64,000 nt of DNA from assembly GCF_038070105.1 (NCBI RefSeq), contig NZ_JBBPBZ010000005.1, positions 124,001 to 188,000 of the forward strand. The letters are read 5' to 3'. The stretch's first letter is position 1, and each line of letters opens with the position of its first letter. The DNA is from Methylocystis sp. IM3 (GTDB taxonomy: Bacteria > Pseudomonadota > Alphaproteobacteria > Rhizobiales > Beijerinckiaceae). A program made the translations under genes and the position numbers. The notes below the pieces were generated by a model, which saw nothing but the letters and a program-made list of their open reading frames with translations, made no database searches and had not been told where the DNA came from. Positions 51,098 through 59,999 of the stretch are shown here, piece by piece.

Positions 51098-51763
51098 GAC
51101 GAAATCGGGGAGTTGCCGCTCGCGGGTCAGGTGAAGCTGTTGCGGGCGCTTCAGGAGGGGGAAGTCCGCCGCATGGGGGACGACAAGACCCTGCAGGTTG
51201 ATGTCCGCGTCATCGCCGCGACCAACCGCGAGCTCGCCGCCGAAGTGGCCGCTGGCCGTTTTCGAGAAGATCTTTTTTACCGCCTGGCCGTTCTGGTTCT
51301 GCGCATGCCGCCGCTGCGCGAGCGCGTGGGCGATTTGGAGCCCCTGATCGATGGCTTGCTCAAGCGGATAAACGAACAGAGCGCGAGGGAGCCTGGCTTC
51401 ACGCCAAGGAATATCTCGGCTGAGGTGAAAAGCCTGCTGATGCGGCAGATGTGGGCCGGAAACATCTGCGAGCTGGAGAACACGCTCCGCCGGGCGCCCG
51501 TTTGGAGCGACGGCGCGGGGATCGAGGTGGAGGACATCGCTGACGCCCTGTCGCCGCGCTCGCAGACCGATGTCGCCGCCGTGCTGAATCGGCCGCTGGA
51601 GCGGGGTATCGATCTCCCTGATCTGCTAGCCGAGGTGGCGCGACATTATCTCGCCCGGGCCATGGGTGCCGCGCATGGCAACAAGACGCACACGGCCGCC
51701 ATCCTGGGACTGCTCAGCTACCAGACCCTCACCAACTGGCTCGATAAATACCGGCTCGGCTGA
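51098..51763 (+). pseudogene. sigma-54 activator lacking its N-terminal half
   Basis: The sequence starts abruptly at [20 protein letters not shown] (51098), inside the AAA+ domain after Walker B. It continues through [46 protein letters not shown] (family WPGNVREL altered) and a FIS-type helix-turn-helix (NKTHTAAILGLLSYQTLTNW). Walker A and the GAFTGA loop are absent, so it cannot remodel sigma-54. No proper start exists. Upstream sequence (50904-51097) is unrelated, marking a recombination point. Confidence 0.8.
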
Positions 51764-51822
51764 AAGAAGCACAATTTAAGCCCCCTTCACCATCCCCAGC
51801 CGCCATAGGGATAACCCCAGCC

Positions 51823-52527
51823 TTAGTAGCGGGGCGCCGTGGCGGCGGCAATGCCCGCTCCCATGATACTGAGCGCCGCGCCGGCGAACATCGCCCCGGC
51901 GGGATCGTAGCGATAACCATAGCCCCGGCGGTAATAGCGGTGCCGATGATAATAGCGCAACACGGCGATGTTGCTCTTGCGCAGATTCACGATCGCCGTG
52001 TCGCGCAACACGTTCATATAGGCGGTTGCGCCGTTTTGCAGGGTCGCCTGCTCGGTGAGCCTCATGGTTGCGCGCGCTGCGAAGACGTTCGCCTCGGCCT
52101 GTCTCACCGAATTTGTCGTGCGGCCTGCGTCGAAAATGCTTTGCGACACGTTGAGCGCCGCGCCGCGCGGATAGCCCGTATATTCTTCCTGCGTGAACTG
52201 ACGCTGGCCGGTCATTGCGTTTCGCCCGGCCGGCAAGCGCTTGCCATAAAGGGGACCTGCGGAAGCCTGGATATTGACTTTGGGCCGTATCCCGGCAAGC
52301 GCCTTGGGCATTTCCTCGTCCCGGACGCGGACGGCGGCGCGGCTTTGGTTGAGGTCCGGATTGCCGGCATAGGCGCGCGAAAGCGCGGAGAGAAGCGTTT
52401 CGGCGGAAAGAGGCTCAGTCTTCCCAAGCAACAAACCGCCGAGCGCCATGACGAAGAGGCACATCCGCTCGCGGCGGACGAAACGGGAAACAGACCCAAT
52501 GGTCGCCGCCCCAGTCTTCTTGAACAT
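51823..52527 (-). pseudogene. TolC-type outer membrane factor truncated and joined to an unrelated tail
   Basis: Residues 1-185 are the start of a TolC-like protein: signal region, ETLLSALSRAYAGNPDLNQS, PKVNIQASAGPLYGKRL, LNVSQSIFDAGRTTNSVRQA and NGATAYMNVLRDTAIVNLRK. After about 51965 the frame changes to a His/Tyr/Arg-rich end (RYYHRHRYYRRGYGYRYDPA) and a hydrophobic tail, which resembles the end of a different small secreted protein. Two thirds of the TolC barrel and tunnel is missing. It would have been the outer membrane partner of the adjacent RND pump; the chimera is probably not functional. Confidence 0.8.
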
Positions 52528-52576
52528 GTCAAACCGAGCTCAGAATGAGGGGAACGGGGCGATCATGATCCCCGGA

Positions 52577-53170
52577 TCAGCGCCTGCGCTTCGGCGAAGC
52601 GACGACTTCGCGAATCTGTTCGGCTGCCGCATCCAGAAGGGCTTCAGCGAGCTCGGGGTCGTTGACGGCGCGCGATAGCGTCACCGCGCCAACCATCATC
52701 GAGAGGACGGCCATGGCCTTGCCCTTGGCCTCCGAATCCTTGGTTTCGGCAATCAAGCGGCCAAGGACTTCAAGATGCGCCTTGATGCCAGCTTCGAATG
52801 ACGCCTTCACCTCACCGCCCTGTCTGGAGGCGTCTGCGGCGAGCGCAACGAGTGGGCAGCCTTCCATCTTTTTCTCGCGATGGCCCATACTGAGGTAAAA
52901 CGCCATCACCGCGCCAAGCGGATCCTCGGGTTTGGCCGCGATCGCGGCTGACCATCGGTTGAAGGCGCTCTCCAAGGCCCGCCTGGACGCCTGTGCAGCC
53001 AAGTCCTCCTTTGACGCGAACTGCTTGTAAAAGGCGCCTTGGGTCAGCCCGGCGCCCTTCATCAGATCCTTAAGGCCGATGCCGTCAAAGCCGCGCTCCC
53101 GAAAGAGCCGACTTGCCACGTTGATTACCGTCTCGCGGTTTTCCGCTGCCTGAGTGCGACTTACGCGCAT
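52577..53170 (-). CDS. TetR/AcrR family repressor of the RND operon
   Basis: A 197-residue TetR regulator. ATG 53170 has GGAGG seven bases upstream and is preferred over ATG 53182. The N-terminal helix-turn-helix reads INVASRLFRERGFDGIGLKD, then LTQGAFYKQFASKEDL. The ligand domain (GCPLVALAADASRQGGEVKA) resembles the group with a TetR_C-type fold. It diverges from the adaptor-pump operon; the 80-base intergenic region contains a perfect 16-base inverted repeat, the likely operator. Ligand unknown. Confidence 0.92.
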   Translation of the reverse strand: MRVSRTQAAENRETVINVASRLFRERGFDGIGLKDLMKGAGLTQGAFYKQFASKEDLAAQASRRALESAFNRWSAAIAAKPEDPLGAVMAFYLSMGHREKKMEGCPLVALAADASRQGGEVKASFEAGIKAHLEVLGRLIAETKDSEAKGKAMAVLSMMVGAVTLSRAVNDPELAEALLDAAAEQIREVVASPKRRR

Positions 53171-53185
53171 CCCGACCTCCATCTT

Positions 53186-53230
53186 TTAGATTGCGTTCGA
53201 AATCTATCCGAGAGTTCGAACGCAATCTAA
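53186..53230. promoter_or_regulatory. TetR operator candidate, perfect inverted repeat
   Basis: TTAGATTGCGTTCGAA (53186-53201) and its exact reverse complement TTCGAACGCAATCTAA (53215-53230) are separated by 13 bases between the divergent TetR and adaptor genes. A nested palindrome, TAGATT-N8-AATCTA (53187-53206), overlaps the left arm. Symmetry and position support repressor binding to control both promoters. Confidence 0.8.
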
Positions 53231-53251
53231 TTTTGGTTTGAGGAGAGGGGC

Positions 53252-54361
53252 ATGAAAAAGAGACCCGCTGTCGTGCTGGGGGGCCTTCTCACGGTGTCTG
53301 GGGCTGCCGCGCTCATCACAGTTTCCATGCGCACGCAGGAAGCCTCGGCCATGAACGACCCGAGACAGGAGCCTCCGCTCGTTCGACTGGCGCCGGCGAC
53401 GCGAGTGAGTGGATCCGAACGCGGCTTTACGGGCGTCATAGGGGCTAGGGTGCAGAGCGATCTCGGTTTTCGCGTCGCCGGTAAGATCGTGCAACGGCTT
53501 GTGAATGCCGGGCAGCAGGTCAAAGCAGGCCAGCCGCTGATGCGGATCGACGAAACCGACCTACGCCATGCGCTCGCCGCGAAGCGTAACGCCGTCGCAG
53601 CGGCCCGCGCCTCCGTCACCCAGCTGGTCCCGGATGAGCGGCGATACGCCAAGTTGTTAAGCGAAGGATGGGTTACCCGACAGCGCTACGAGCAGGCGAA
53701 AGCCGCATCGGATTCGGCCAAGGCGCAACTCGCGGCCGCCGAAGCCGAGGCGCGGGTCTCCGAGAACGAGGCGGCCTATTCCGTCCTGGTGGCGGACACC
53801 GATGGAATGGTGATGGAAACGCTTGGCGAGCCGGGACAGGTCGTCTCCGCCGGCCAGACCGTGGTTCGGCTTGCACAAGCCGGTCCTCGCGAAGCGGTCG
53901 TCGCGCTTCCCGAAACCATCCGACCGGCGATCGGCTCGGCGGCCGAGGCCAGCGTGTATGGGGGCGATGGGCGACGCTATACGGCGCATCTGCGGCAGTT
54001 GTCGGATTCCGCGGATGGTCGGACCCGCACTTACGAAGCGCGATACGTGCTCGACGGCGCGGCTTCGGCGGCGCCCCTCGGCGCCACGGTGACCATTCGA
54101 TTGGCAAGCAAGGCAAGTCGGCCGGAAGTCCAAGTGCCGCTCGGAGCCGTACTCGACGACGGCCGGAAGACCGGCGTTTGGGTCTTCGACAGCGTCACCT
54201 CGACCGTCCACTTTCGATCCGTCAAGCTCGTGCGTGTAGCCAGCGAAACCGCCGTGATCTCCGGACTGAACTCCGGCGACCCGGTTGTTTCGCTCGGCGC
54301 GCATCTCTTGCAAGACGGCGCGCGCGTCAGGACTGCTCCCGAAAGCAGGGGCGCCCGATGA
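53252..54361 (+). CDS. RND efflux periplasmic adaptor
   Basis: A 369-residue membrane fusion protein with an N-terminal signal/anchor (RPAVVLGGLLTVSGAAALIT). Lipoyl halves: FRVAGKIVQRLVNAGQQVKA and AYSVLVADTDGMVMETLGEP. A short alpha hairpin follows, with WVTRQRYEQAKAASDSAKAQ. The barrel and proximal domains end in PLGAVLDDGRKTGVWVFDSV. A GAGGAGAGGGG ribosome site precedes ATG 53252. The stop overlaps the pump ATG (ATGA 54358-54361). Probable drug or solvent export partner. No lipoyl Cys. Confidence 0.93.
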   Translation: MKKRPAVVLGGLLTVSGAAALITVSMRTQEASAMNDPRQEPPLVRLAPATRVSGSERGFTGVIGARVQSDLGFRVAGKIVQRLVNAGQQVKAGQPLMRIDETDLRHALAAKRNAVAAARASVTQLVPDERRYAKLLSEGWVTRQRYEQAKAASDSAKAQLAAAEAEARVSENEAAYSVLVADTDGMVMETLGEPGQVVSAGQTVVRLAQAGPREAVVALPETIRPAIGSAAEASVYGGDGRRYTAHLRQLSDSADGRTRTYEARYVLDGAASAAPLGATVTIRLASKASRPEVQVPLGAVLDDGRKTGVWVFDSVTSTVHFRSVKLVRVASETAVISGLNSGDPVVSLGAHLLQDGARVRTAPESRGAR

Positions 54362-57300
54362 ACCTCAATCTTTCCGCGATCGCGGTTCGCGAACGGGCCG
54401 TCACCCTCTTCTTCATCCTCCTGCTGGCGGCCGCCGGCGCCTACGCCTTTGTCATGCTCGGGCGGGCGGAGGACCCCTCCTTCACCATCAAGACCCTGAC
54501 GGTCACGACGGTATGGCCGGGCGCGACGGCGCGCGAGATGCAGGACCTCATCGCCGAACCGTTGGAGAAGCGGCTTCAGGAGCTGACCTGGTACGACCGC
54601 GTGGAGACGACCACACGGCCAAGTTACTCCTACATGACGGTAACCCTGAAGGACAGCACGCCGCCATCGAGCGTGCAGGAGGAGTTCTACCAAGCCCGCA
54701 AAAAGCTCCGGGATGAAGCCCGCAAGCTGCCGTCCACCGTGCTCGGCCCTTTCGTCAATGACGAATATTCGGACGTGAGCTTCGGCCTCTACGCTCTCAA
54801 GGCGAAAGGCATGCCGATGCGGGAGCTCGCAAGGCAAGCCGAAACCATCCGCCAGGACCTCCTGCACGTGCCCGGCGTCAAGAAGATCAATATCCTTGGC
54901 GAACGTCCCGAGCAGATATTCGTTGAGTTTTCCTACGCCAAACTGGCGACCCTCGGCGTGTCGGCGCAGGATATCGTCGCCGCCTTGCAGAGGCAAAACA
55001 CCGTCACGCCGGCAGGCTCGATCGACACAAAGGGGCCGCAGGTCTTCATCCGGATCGACGGGGCCTATGACAGCGCCCAGGCGATCGCCGACACGCCAAT
55101 CGTGGCTGCGGGGCGCACGCTGAAGCTCTCCGACGTCGCCGAGGTCCGCCGCGGCTACGAGGATCCTCCCACCTACCTCATCCGACACCAGGGCGAGCCC
55201 ACCATCATGCTCGCGGCGGTTATGCAGGAGGGCTGGGATGGCCTCGCGCTCGGCAAGGCGCTGGAGGAAAGGTCCGCAGCCATCGCGCAAACGCTGCCAC
55301 TGGGAATGACGCTCGCCAAGGTCAGCGACCAGGCCGTCAACATCACCTCGGCGGTCGATGAATTCATGATGAAGTTCGCGATGGCGCTCGGCGTGGTGCT
55401 GCTGGTGAGCCTGCTCAGCCTCGGCTGGCGCGTCGGCATCGTCGTGGCGGCCGCCGTCCCTCTGACGCTTGCCGTCGTGTTCCTCATCATGCTGGAAACG
55501 GGCCGCTTCTTCGACCGCATCACGCTCGGCGCCCTCATCCTGGCGCTCGGCCTTCTCGTCGACGACGCCATCATCGCCATCGAGGTGATGGTGGTGAAAA
55601 TGGAAGAGGGCATGGACCGCATCAAGGCGGCGGCCTATGCGTGGAGCCACACCGCGGCGCCGATGCTGTCCGGCACGCTCGTGACGATTGCCGGCTTCCT
55701 GCCAGTGGGCTTCGCGCGCTCGTCGGCCGGCGAATACGCCGGCAACATCTTCTGGGTCGTGGGGTTCGCCCTCATCGTCTCCTGGATCGTCGCGGTGGTC
55801 TTCACGCCTTATCTCGGCGTCAAGCTGCTGCCCGCGTTCAAGCCAATCGAAGGCGGCTCTCACGCGATTTACGACACGCCAAACTACCAGCGTCTACGAC
55901 GCCTCATCACATTCGCCGTGCGCCACAAGTTCGTAACGTGCGGCATCGTCGGCATCGCCTTCGCGCTCTCCGGCGCCGGCATGGGCGCGCTCAAACAGCA
56001 GTTCTTCCCGACATCCGATCGCCCCGAAGTGCTGGTGGAGGTTCGCCTGCCGGACGGCGCCAGCATTGAGACGACGACCGCCACGGTCGAGAAGCTCGAA
56101 CATTGGCTGAACAGCCAGGCCGAGGCGAAGATCGTCACGAGCTATGTCGGTCAGGGCGCTCCCCGCTTCTTCTTCGCGATGTCGCCGGAACTGCCGGACT
56201 CCGCCTTCGCCAAGATCGTCGTGCTGACGCCGGACGCAGAGGCGCGCGAGGCGTTGAAGAGCCGGCTCCGAGCGGCCGTGTCACAGGGGCTGGCGCCTGA
56301 GGCCTATGTGCGCGTCACTCAGCTCGTGTTCGGACCCTACACGCCCTTCCCGGTCGAGTTTCGGGTCATGGGGCCCGATCCCGCGCAATTGTACGATATC
56401 TCTGAAAAAGCCCTCGGCATCATGCGTGGCGTGCCCGACGTGCGGCAAGCGAACCGCGATTGGGGCAATCGCACGCCCGTGCTTCGCTTCATCCCGGATC
56501 AGGATCGGCTGAACCTCATCGGCCTCTCGCCAGCGGAGGTGGGCCAGCAGCTCCAATTCCTCCTCACCGGCATCGCCGTCACGCAGGTCCGCGAGGACAT
56601 CCGCAACGTCCCCATCGTGGCGCGCAGCGCCGGCGGCGAGCGTTTGGACCCAACGCGTCTGGCGGATTTCTCGCTGATGAGCCGGGACGGCCGCCAGATT
56701 CCGCTCGACCAGATCGGCCACTCGGAAATCCGTCTGGAAGAGCCGATCCTGAAGCGTCGCGACCGCACGCCCGCTATCACAATCCGCTCTGACGTCAATG
56801 AAGCGACGCAGCCTCCAGAGGTCTCCAAAGAGATCATGACGGCCCTCCAGCCGCTGATCGCCTCCCTTCCGTCCGGTTACCGGATAGATACCGGCGGTTC
56901 AATCGAGGAGGCGACCAAGGCCAACGTCGCGCTGGTTAAGATCTTCCCGGCCATGATCGCCGCCATGCTCATCATCATCATGCTGCAGGTACGGTCCTTC
57001 TCGACAATGGGCATGGTCATGCTGACCGCGCCGCTCGGCCTCGTCGGAGTCGTGCCCATGTTGCTCGCCTTCAACCAGCCTTTCGGATTCAACGCCATTC
57101 TCGGCCTGATCGGACTGGCTGGCATCCTGATGCGCAACACGCTGATCCTGACAGAACAAATCAAGGAGAACCGCGCCGCCGGCCTCGACGACTATCACGC
57201 GGTCATCGAAGCCACGGTGCAACGCACGAGGCCCGTGACCCTGACCGCGCTTGCCGCCGTGCTCGCCTTCATCCCCCTTACACACTCCGTCTTCTGGGGA

Positions 57301-57489
57301 TCGATGGCCTATACGCTCATCGGCGGCACGGCAGTCGGCACGGTGCTGATCCTGCTCTTCCTTCCTGCGCTCTACGCCGCGTGGTTCCGGATCAAACCAA
57401 CAGCAGACGACGTCCATGCGCACGCCTCTTCGGACGAGCGAATGGGTCTGCAAATGACGGACGCGAAGCCTGCGTTCGATGGTCGCTAG
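54358..57489 (+). CDS. RND efflux pump inner membrane protein (HAE1 type)
   Basis: A 1043-residue pump with normal length. Features: first helix (VTLFFILLLAAAGAYAFVML), DPSFTIKTLTVTTVWPGATA, helix-4 region LILALGLLVDDAIIAIEVMV (the Asp pair of the proton relay), periplasmic docking domains, FNAILGLIGLAGILMRNTLI and the last helices. The VNITSAVDEFMMKFAMALGV and VGFARSSAGEYAGNIFWVVG segments are typical. Translation starts at ATG 54358 coupled to the adaptor. It would export hydrophobic compounds together with an outer membrane channel; the local tolC gene is truncated, so a chromosomal TolC is probably used. Confidence 0.95.
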   Translation: MNLNLSAIAVRERAVTLFFILLLAAAGAYAFVMLGRAEDPSFTIKTLTVTTVWPGATAREMQDLIAEPLEKRLQELTWYDRVETTTRPSYSYMTVTLKDSTPPSSVQEEFYQARKKLRDEARKLPSTVLGPFVNDEYSDVSFGLYALKAKGMPMRELARQAETIRQDLLHVPGVKKINILGERPEQIFVEFSYAKLATLGVSAQDIVAALQRQNTVTPAGSIDTKGPQVFIRIDGAYDSAQAIADTPIVAAGRTLKLSDVAEVRRGYEDPPTYLIRHQGEPTIMLAAVMQEGWDGLALGKALEERSAAIAQTLPLGMTLAKVSDQAVNITSAVDEFMMKFAMALGVVLLVSLLSLGWRVGIVVAAAVPLTLAVVFLIMLETGRFFDRITLGALILALGLLVDDAIIAIEVMVVKMEEGMDRIKAAAYAWSHTAAPMLSGTLVTIAGFLPVGFARSSAGEYAGNIFWVVGFALIVSWIVAVVFTPYLGVKLLPAFKPIEGGSHAIYDTPNYQRLRRLITFAVRHKFVTCGIVGIAFALSGAGMGALKQQFFPTSDRPEVLVEVRLPDGASIETTTATVEKLEHWLNSQAEAKIVTSYVGQGAPRFFFAMSPELPDSAFAKIVVLTPDAEAREALKSRLRAAVSQGLAPEAYVRVTQLVFGPYTPFPVEFRVMGPDPAQLYDISEKALGIMRGVPDVRQANRDWGNRTPVLRFIPDQDRLNLIGLSPAEVGQQLQFLLTGIAVTQVREDIRNVPIVARSAGGERLDPTRLADFSLMSRDGRQIPLDQIGHSEIRLEEPILKRRDRTPAITIRSDVNEATQPPEVSKEIMTALQPLIASLPSGYRIDTGGSIEEATKANVALVKIFPAMIAAMLIIIMLQVRSFSTMGMVMLTAPLGLVGVVPMLLAFNQPFGFNAILGLIGLAGILMRNTLILTEQIKENRAAGLDDYHAVIEATVQRTRPVTLTALAAVLAFIPLTHSVFWGSMAYTLIGGTAVGTVLILLFLPALYAAWFRIKPTADDVHAHASSDERMGLQMTDAKPAFDGR

Positions 57490-57530
57490 GAGCGACCGAC
57501 CATGCCGATTGATTTTCGCGAGGAATCGCC

Positions 57531-59990
57531 ATGAACATCGAGGACCATCCGACCGTCAAGCGTATGCGCGCAACTGCCGGCGCCCGTATTGAGATCGAAG
57601 AGGGCGGGATCGACGCCGATTGGCTTCGCCGCCTGGCAATGGAATGCGGCGCCGATGACGCCGGCTTGGTGGAGATCAAGCGGCCCGCGCTCGACTCCCA
57701 GAGAGACGAGCTTCTTCACCACTACCCTTGGACCAAGACACTGCTGAGCTTCGTCGTCCGGATGAACCGGGAGCCGATCCGCAGTCCGGCGCGCTCTGTC
57801 GCCAACATCGAGTTTCACCATTCGGGACTCGAGGTTGACGAAGTTGGTCGTCGCCTGGTGCAGCGGCTCGAGGCGAAAGGAATTCGCGCCGTCAGCCCGG
57901 CGATGGGCTTTCCGATGGAGATGTATCAATTCCCTAGCGCCATATGGATCGTATCGCACAAGCCCGTCGCCGTTGCCGCCGGGCTCGGCCACATGGGCAT
58001 CCATCGCAATTTGATTCACCCCAAGTTCGGCAACTTCGTCCTGTTGGGAACCGTTCTGATCGGGGCGGAGGCCACGGAGTATGCCGCGCCGCTCGATTAC
58101 AACCCCTGTCTGGAATGCCGGTTGTGCGTAACGGCCTGTCCAGTTGGGGCCATCGCCCCCGACGGAGGGTTCAATTTCTCCGCCTGCTTCACCCACAACT
58201 ATCGCGAATTCATGGGGGGCTTCACGGATTGGGTCGAGCAGATCGCAGACAGCAAAAACGCGCTCGACTATCGCAGCCGCATGAGCGAGCCCGAAACCGC
58301 CTCGATGTGGCAGAGCCTCTCCCATGGGGCGAACTACAAGGCGGCCTATTGCATGGCGGTGTGTCCCGCCGGCGAAGTCGTCATCGGGACGTATCTGGCG
58401 GATCGTGCGCGCCACATTCAGGAAATCGTCAAGCCGCTGCAACAAAAGGAAGAGCCGGTTTATGTCGTGAAAGGCTCCGACGCCGAGGCCTACGCCAAGA
58501 AAAGATGGAAGAACAAGACCATCAAGACCGTCGGCAATGCGTTACGACCGCGGAGCATCGACGCGATGCTGCAACTCTTGCCTGTCGCGTTTCAGCCTAA
58601 CCAGGCGCGCGACCTGCGCGCGACTTATCATTTTGAATTCACCGGCGACGAGCAGCGCAAGGCGACGATTGTTATTCACGATGGCGTGCTGCGCGTCCAC
58701 GAGGGGCACGTCGGCTCAGCCGATCTTCGGGTCACCGCGGACAGCCTGACTTGGCTCGGCTTTCTGGCGAGAGAGCACAGTCTGGTTTGGGCGCTGCTGC
58801 GGAGAAAAATCCGCGTCGGCGGCTCGCCCAGGCTCCTTCTCGCCTTCGGTAGATGCTTCCCGAGCCCCGCGGTTCGCCATGATCCGACGCCCGTCCCTCC
58901 GGTGGCGTCAAGGCTGCGGCCGACCACGACTCCCTATCGTCAAAACGACGCGGCGACCGGAAAAATAAAATGGTCGGGCGCCCTGCGATTGGCAGAGATC
59001 ATCGAGGTTGCGGACAACCTCAAAACCTTTCGATTCGTTGAACCAGCGGGGGGCAAGATTCCTTTCGGATTCCTGCCGGGGCAGTTCCTGACGTTCGCAA
59101 TCGAGCCTTTCGGCGTTCCAACCAAGCGCTCTTACACCATCGCGTCCTCGCCCACGCGCCGAGACGCGATCGAGATCACGGTGAAGCGGGAAACGGATGG
59201 CCTCGTTTCGCGGTGGCTCCATGACACGGCCACGCCAGGCGACCTCCTCGAAGTCGTGGCTCCAAACGGAACCCTCACTTTCGCGGGTGAGGAGGAACAA
59301 AGCATCGTCCTCATCGGCGGCGGCGTCGGCTTAACGCCGCTGATGAGCGTGACGCGCTACCTCTCCGACACAAGTTGGCCGGGCGACATCCATCTGCTCC
59401 TGAGCTTCCGCAACCCGCGCGAATATCCGTTCCAAGAGGAGATCGCGGCGCTGCGAGCGCGCAACAGCCGCCTGCGGGTCGTGGCCACGATGAGCGATCC
59501 CAACGTCGAAGCGTGGACCGGCGCGCGGGGCCGCATCGACAAAGCGTTCCTCGCCTCGGCCGTTCCGAATATCGCGGCGCAGCGCGTTCATCTCTGCGGC
59601 CCCCTCGCGATGATGAGCGCCGTCATGGCCGCATTGCTGGAACTCGGCGTGCCTCCCGAGCGGATCAAGAAGGAAGCGTTCGGGACCGAAACGCGCGATC
59701 CGACACATAAGGCGGCGACCGGTAGGATCGTCGGGCGCGTTACCTTTCAGATGTCGCAGGTCTCAGCGCCTATCGCGGAGAATGACACCATTCTCGGCGT
59801 CGCTGACCAGGCGCATGTTTTTATCGACAACGCCTGTCGATCGGGGACATGCGGCGCCTGCCGCGTCAAGCTGCTCTCGGGCAAGGTGCGTATGCCGGTC
59901 GAGGACTCCCTGTCACAGGAAGAGAAGGCCCGCGGCTACATTCTCGCTTGCCAAGCGCTCGCCGAGAGCGACGTCGTCGTCGAATCATAG
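57531..59990 (+). CDS. four-domain oxidoreductase: QueG/RdhA-like 4Fe-4S - SCP2 - ferredoxin reductase - 2Fe-2S
   Basis: An 819-residue multidomain protein. Residues 1-335: module like the iron-sulfur part of epoxyqueuosine reductase/reductive dehalogenase proteins, with CLECRLCVTACP (Cys193, 196, 199, 203) and YCMAVCP (Cys274, 278). Residues about 355-445: SCP2-like lipid-binding domain (TYHFEFTGDEQRKATIVIHD). Residues about 480-715: FAD/NAD(P) reductase (KRSYTIASS, IVLIGGGVGLTPLM, HLCGPLAMM). Residues about 730-819: plant-type 2Fe-2S ferredoxin (CRSGTCGACRVKL). Electrons could flow from NAD(P)H via FAD and 2Fe-2S to the 4Fe-4S module. No clear cobalamin-binding motif is seen. It follows the RND pump after 41 bases with a small hairpin (57481-57497). 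Confidence 0.88.
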   Translation: MNIEDHPTVKRMRATAGARIEIEEGGIDADWLRRLAMECGADDAGLVEIKRPALDSQRDELLHHYPWTKTLLSFVVRMNREPIRSPARSVANIEFHHSGLEVDEVGRRLVQRLEAKGIRAVSPAMGFPMEMYQFPSAIWIVSHKPVAVAAGLGHMGIHRNLIHPKFGNFVLLGTVLIGAEATEYAAPLDYNPCLECRLCVTACPVGAIAPDGGFNFSACFTHNYREFMGGFTDWVEQIADSKNALDYRSRMSEPETASMWQSLSHGANYKAAYCMAVCPAGEVVIGTYLADRARHIQEIVKPLQQKEEPVYVVKGSDAEAYAKKRWKNKTIKTVGNALRPRSIDAMLQLLPVAFQPNQARDLRATYHFEFTGDEQRKATIVIHDGVLRVHEGHVGSADLRVTADSLTWLGFLAREHSLVWALLRRKIRVGGSPRLLLAFGRCFPSPAVRHDPTPVPPVASRLRPTTTPYRQNDAATGKIKWSGALRLAEIIEVADNLKTFRFVEPAGGKIPFGFLPGQFLTFAIEPFGVPTKRSYTIASSPTRRDAIEITVKRETDGLVSRWLHDTATPGDLLEVVAPNGTLTFAGEEEQSIVLIGGGVGLTPLMSVTRYLSDTSWPGDIHLLLSFRNPREYPFQEEIAALRARNSRLRVVATMSDPNVEAWTGARGRIDKAFLASAVPNIAAQRVHLCGPLAMMSAVMAALLELGVPPERIKKEAFGTETRDPTHKAATGRIVGRVTFQMSQVSAPIAENDTILGVADQAHVFIDNACRSGTCGACRVKLLSGKVRMPVEDSLSQEEKARGYILACQALAESDVVVES

Positions 59991-59999
59991 GAGGATGCC

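Noticed and set aside
53668..54357. Open frame that would extend the RND pump by 230 residues
   Set aside because: It overlaps the adaptor gene in another frame and is Arg-rich without motifs; the ATGA overlap at 54358 gives the natural start.
54031..55863. 610-codon open frame antisense to the RND pump
   Set aside because: His/Asp/Arg-rich translation with no domain; a long antisense opening is common under GC-rich conserved genes.
57486..58445. 319-codon frame on the minus strand
   Set aside because: Antisense to the recognised iron-sulfur oxidoreductase; no ribosome site or family.
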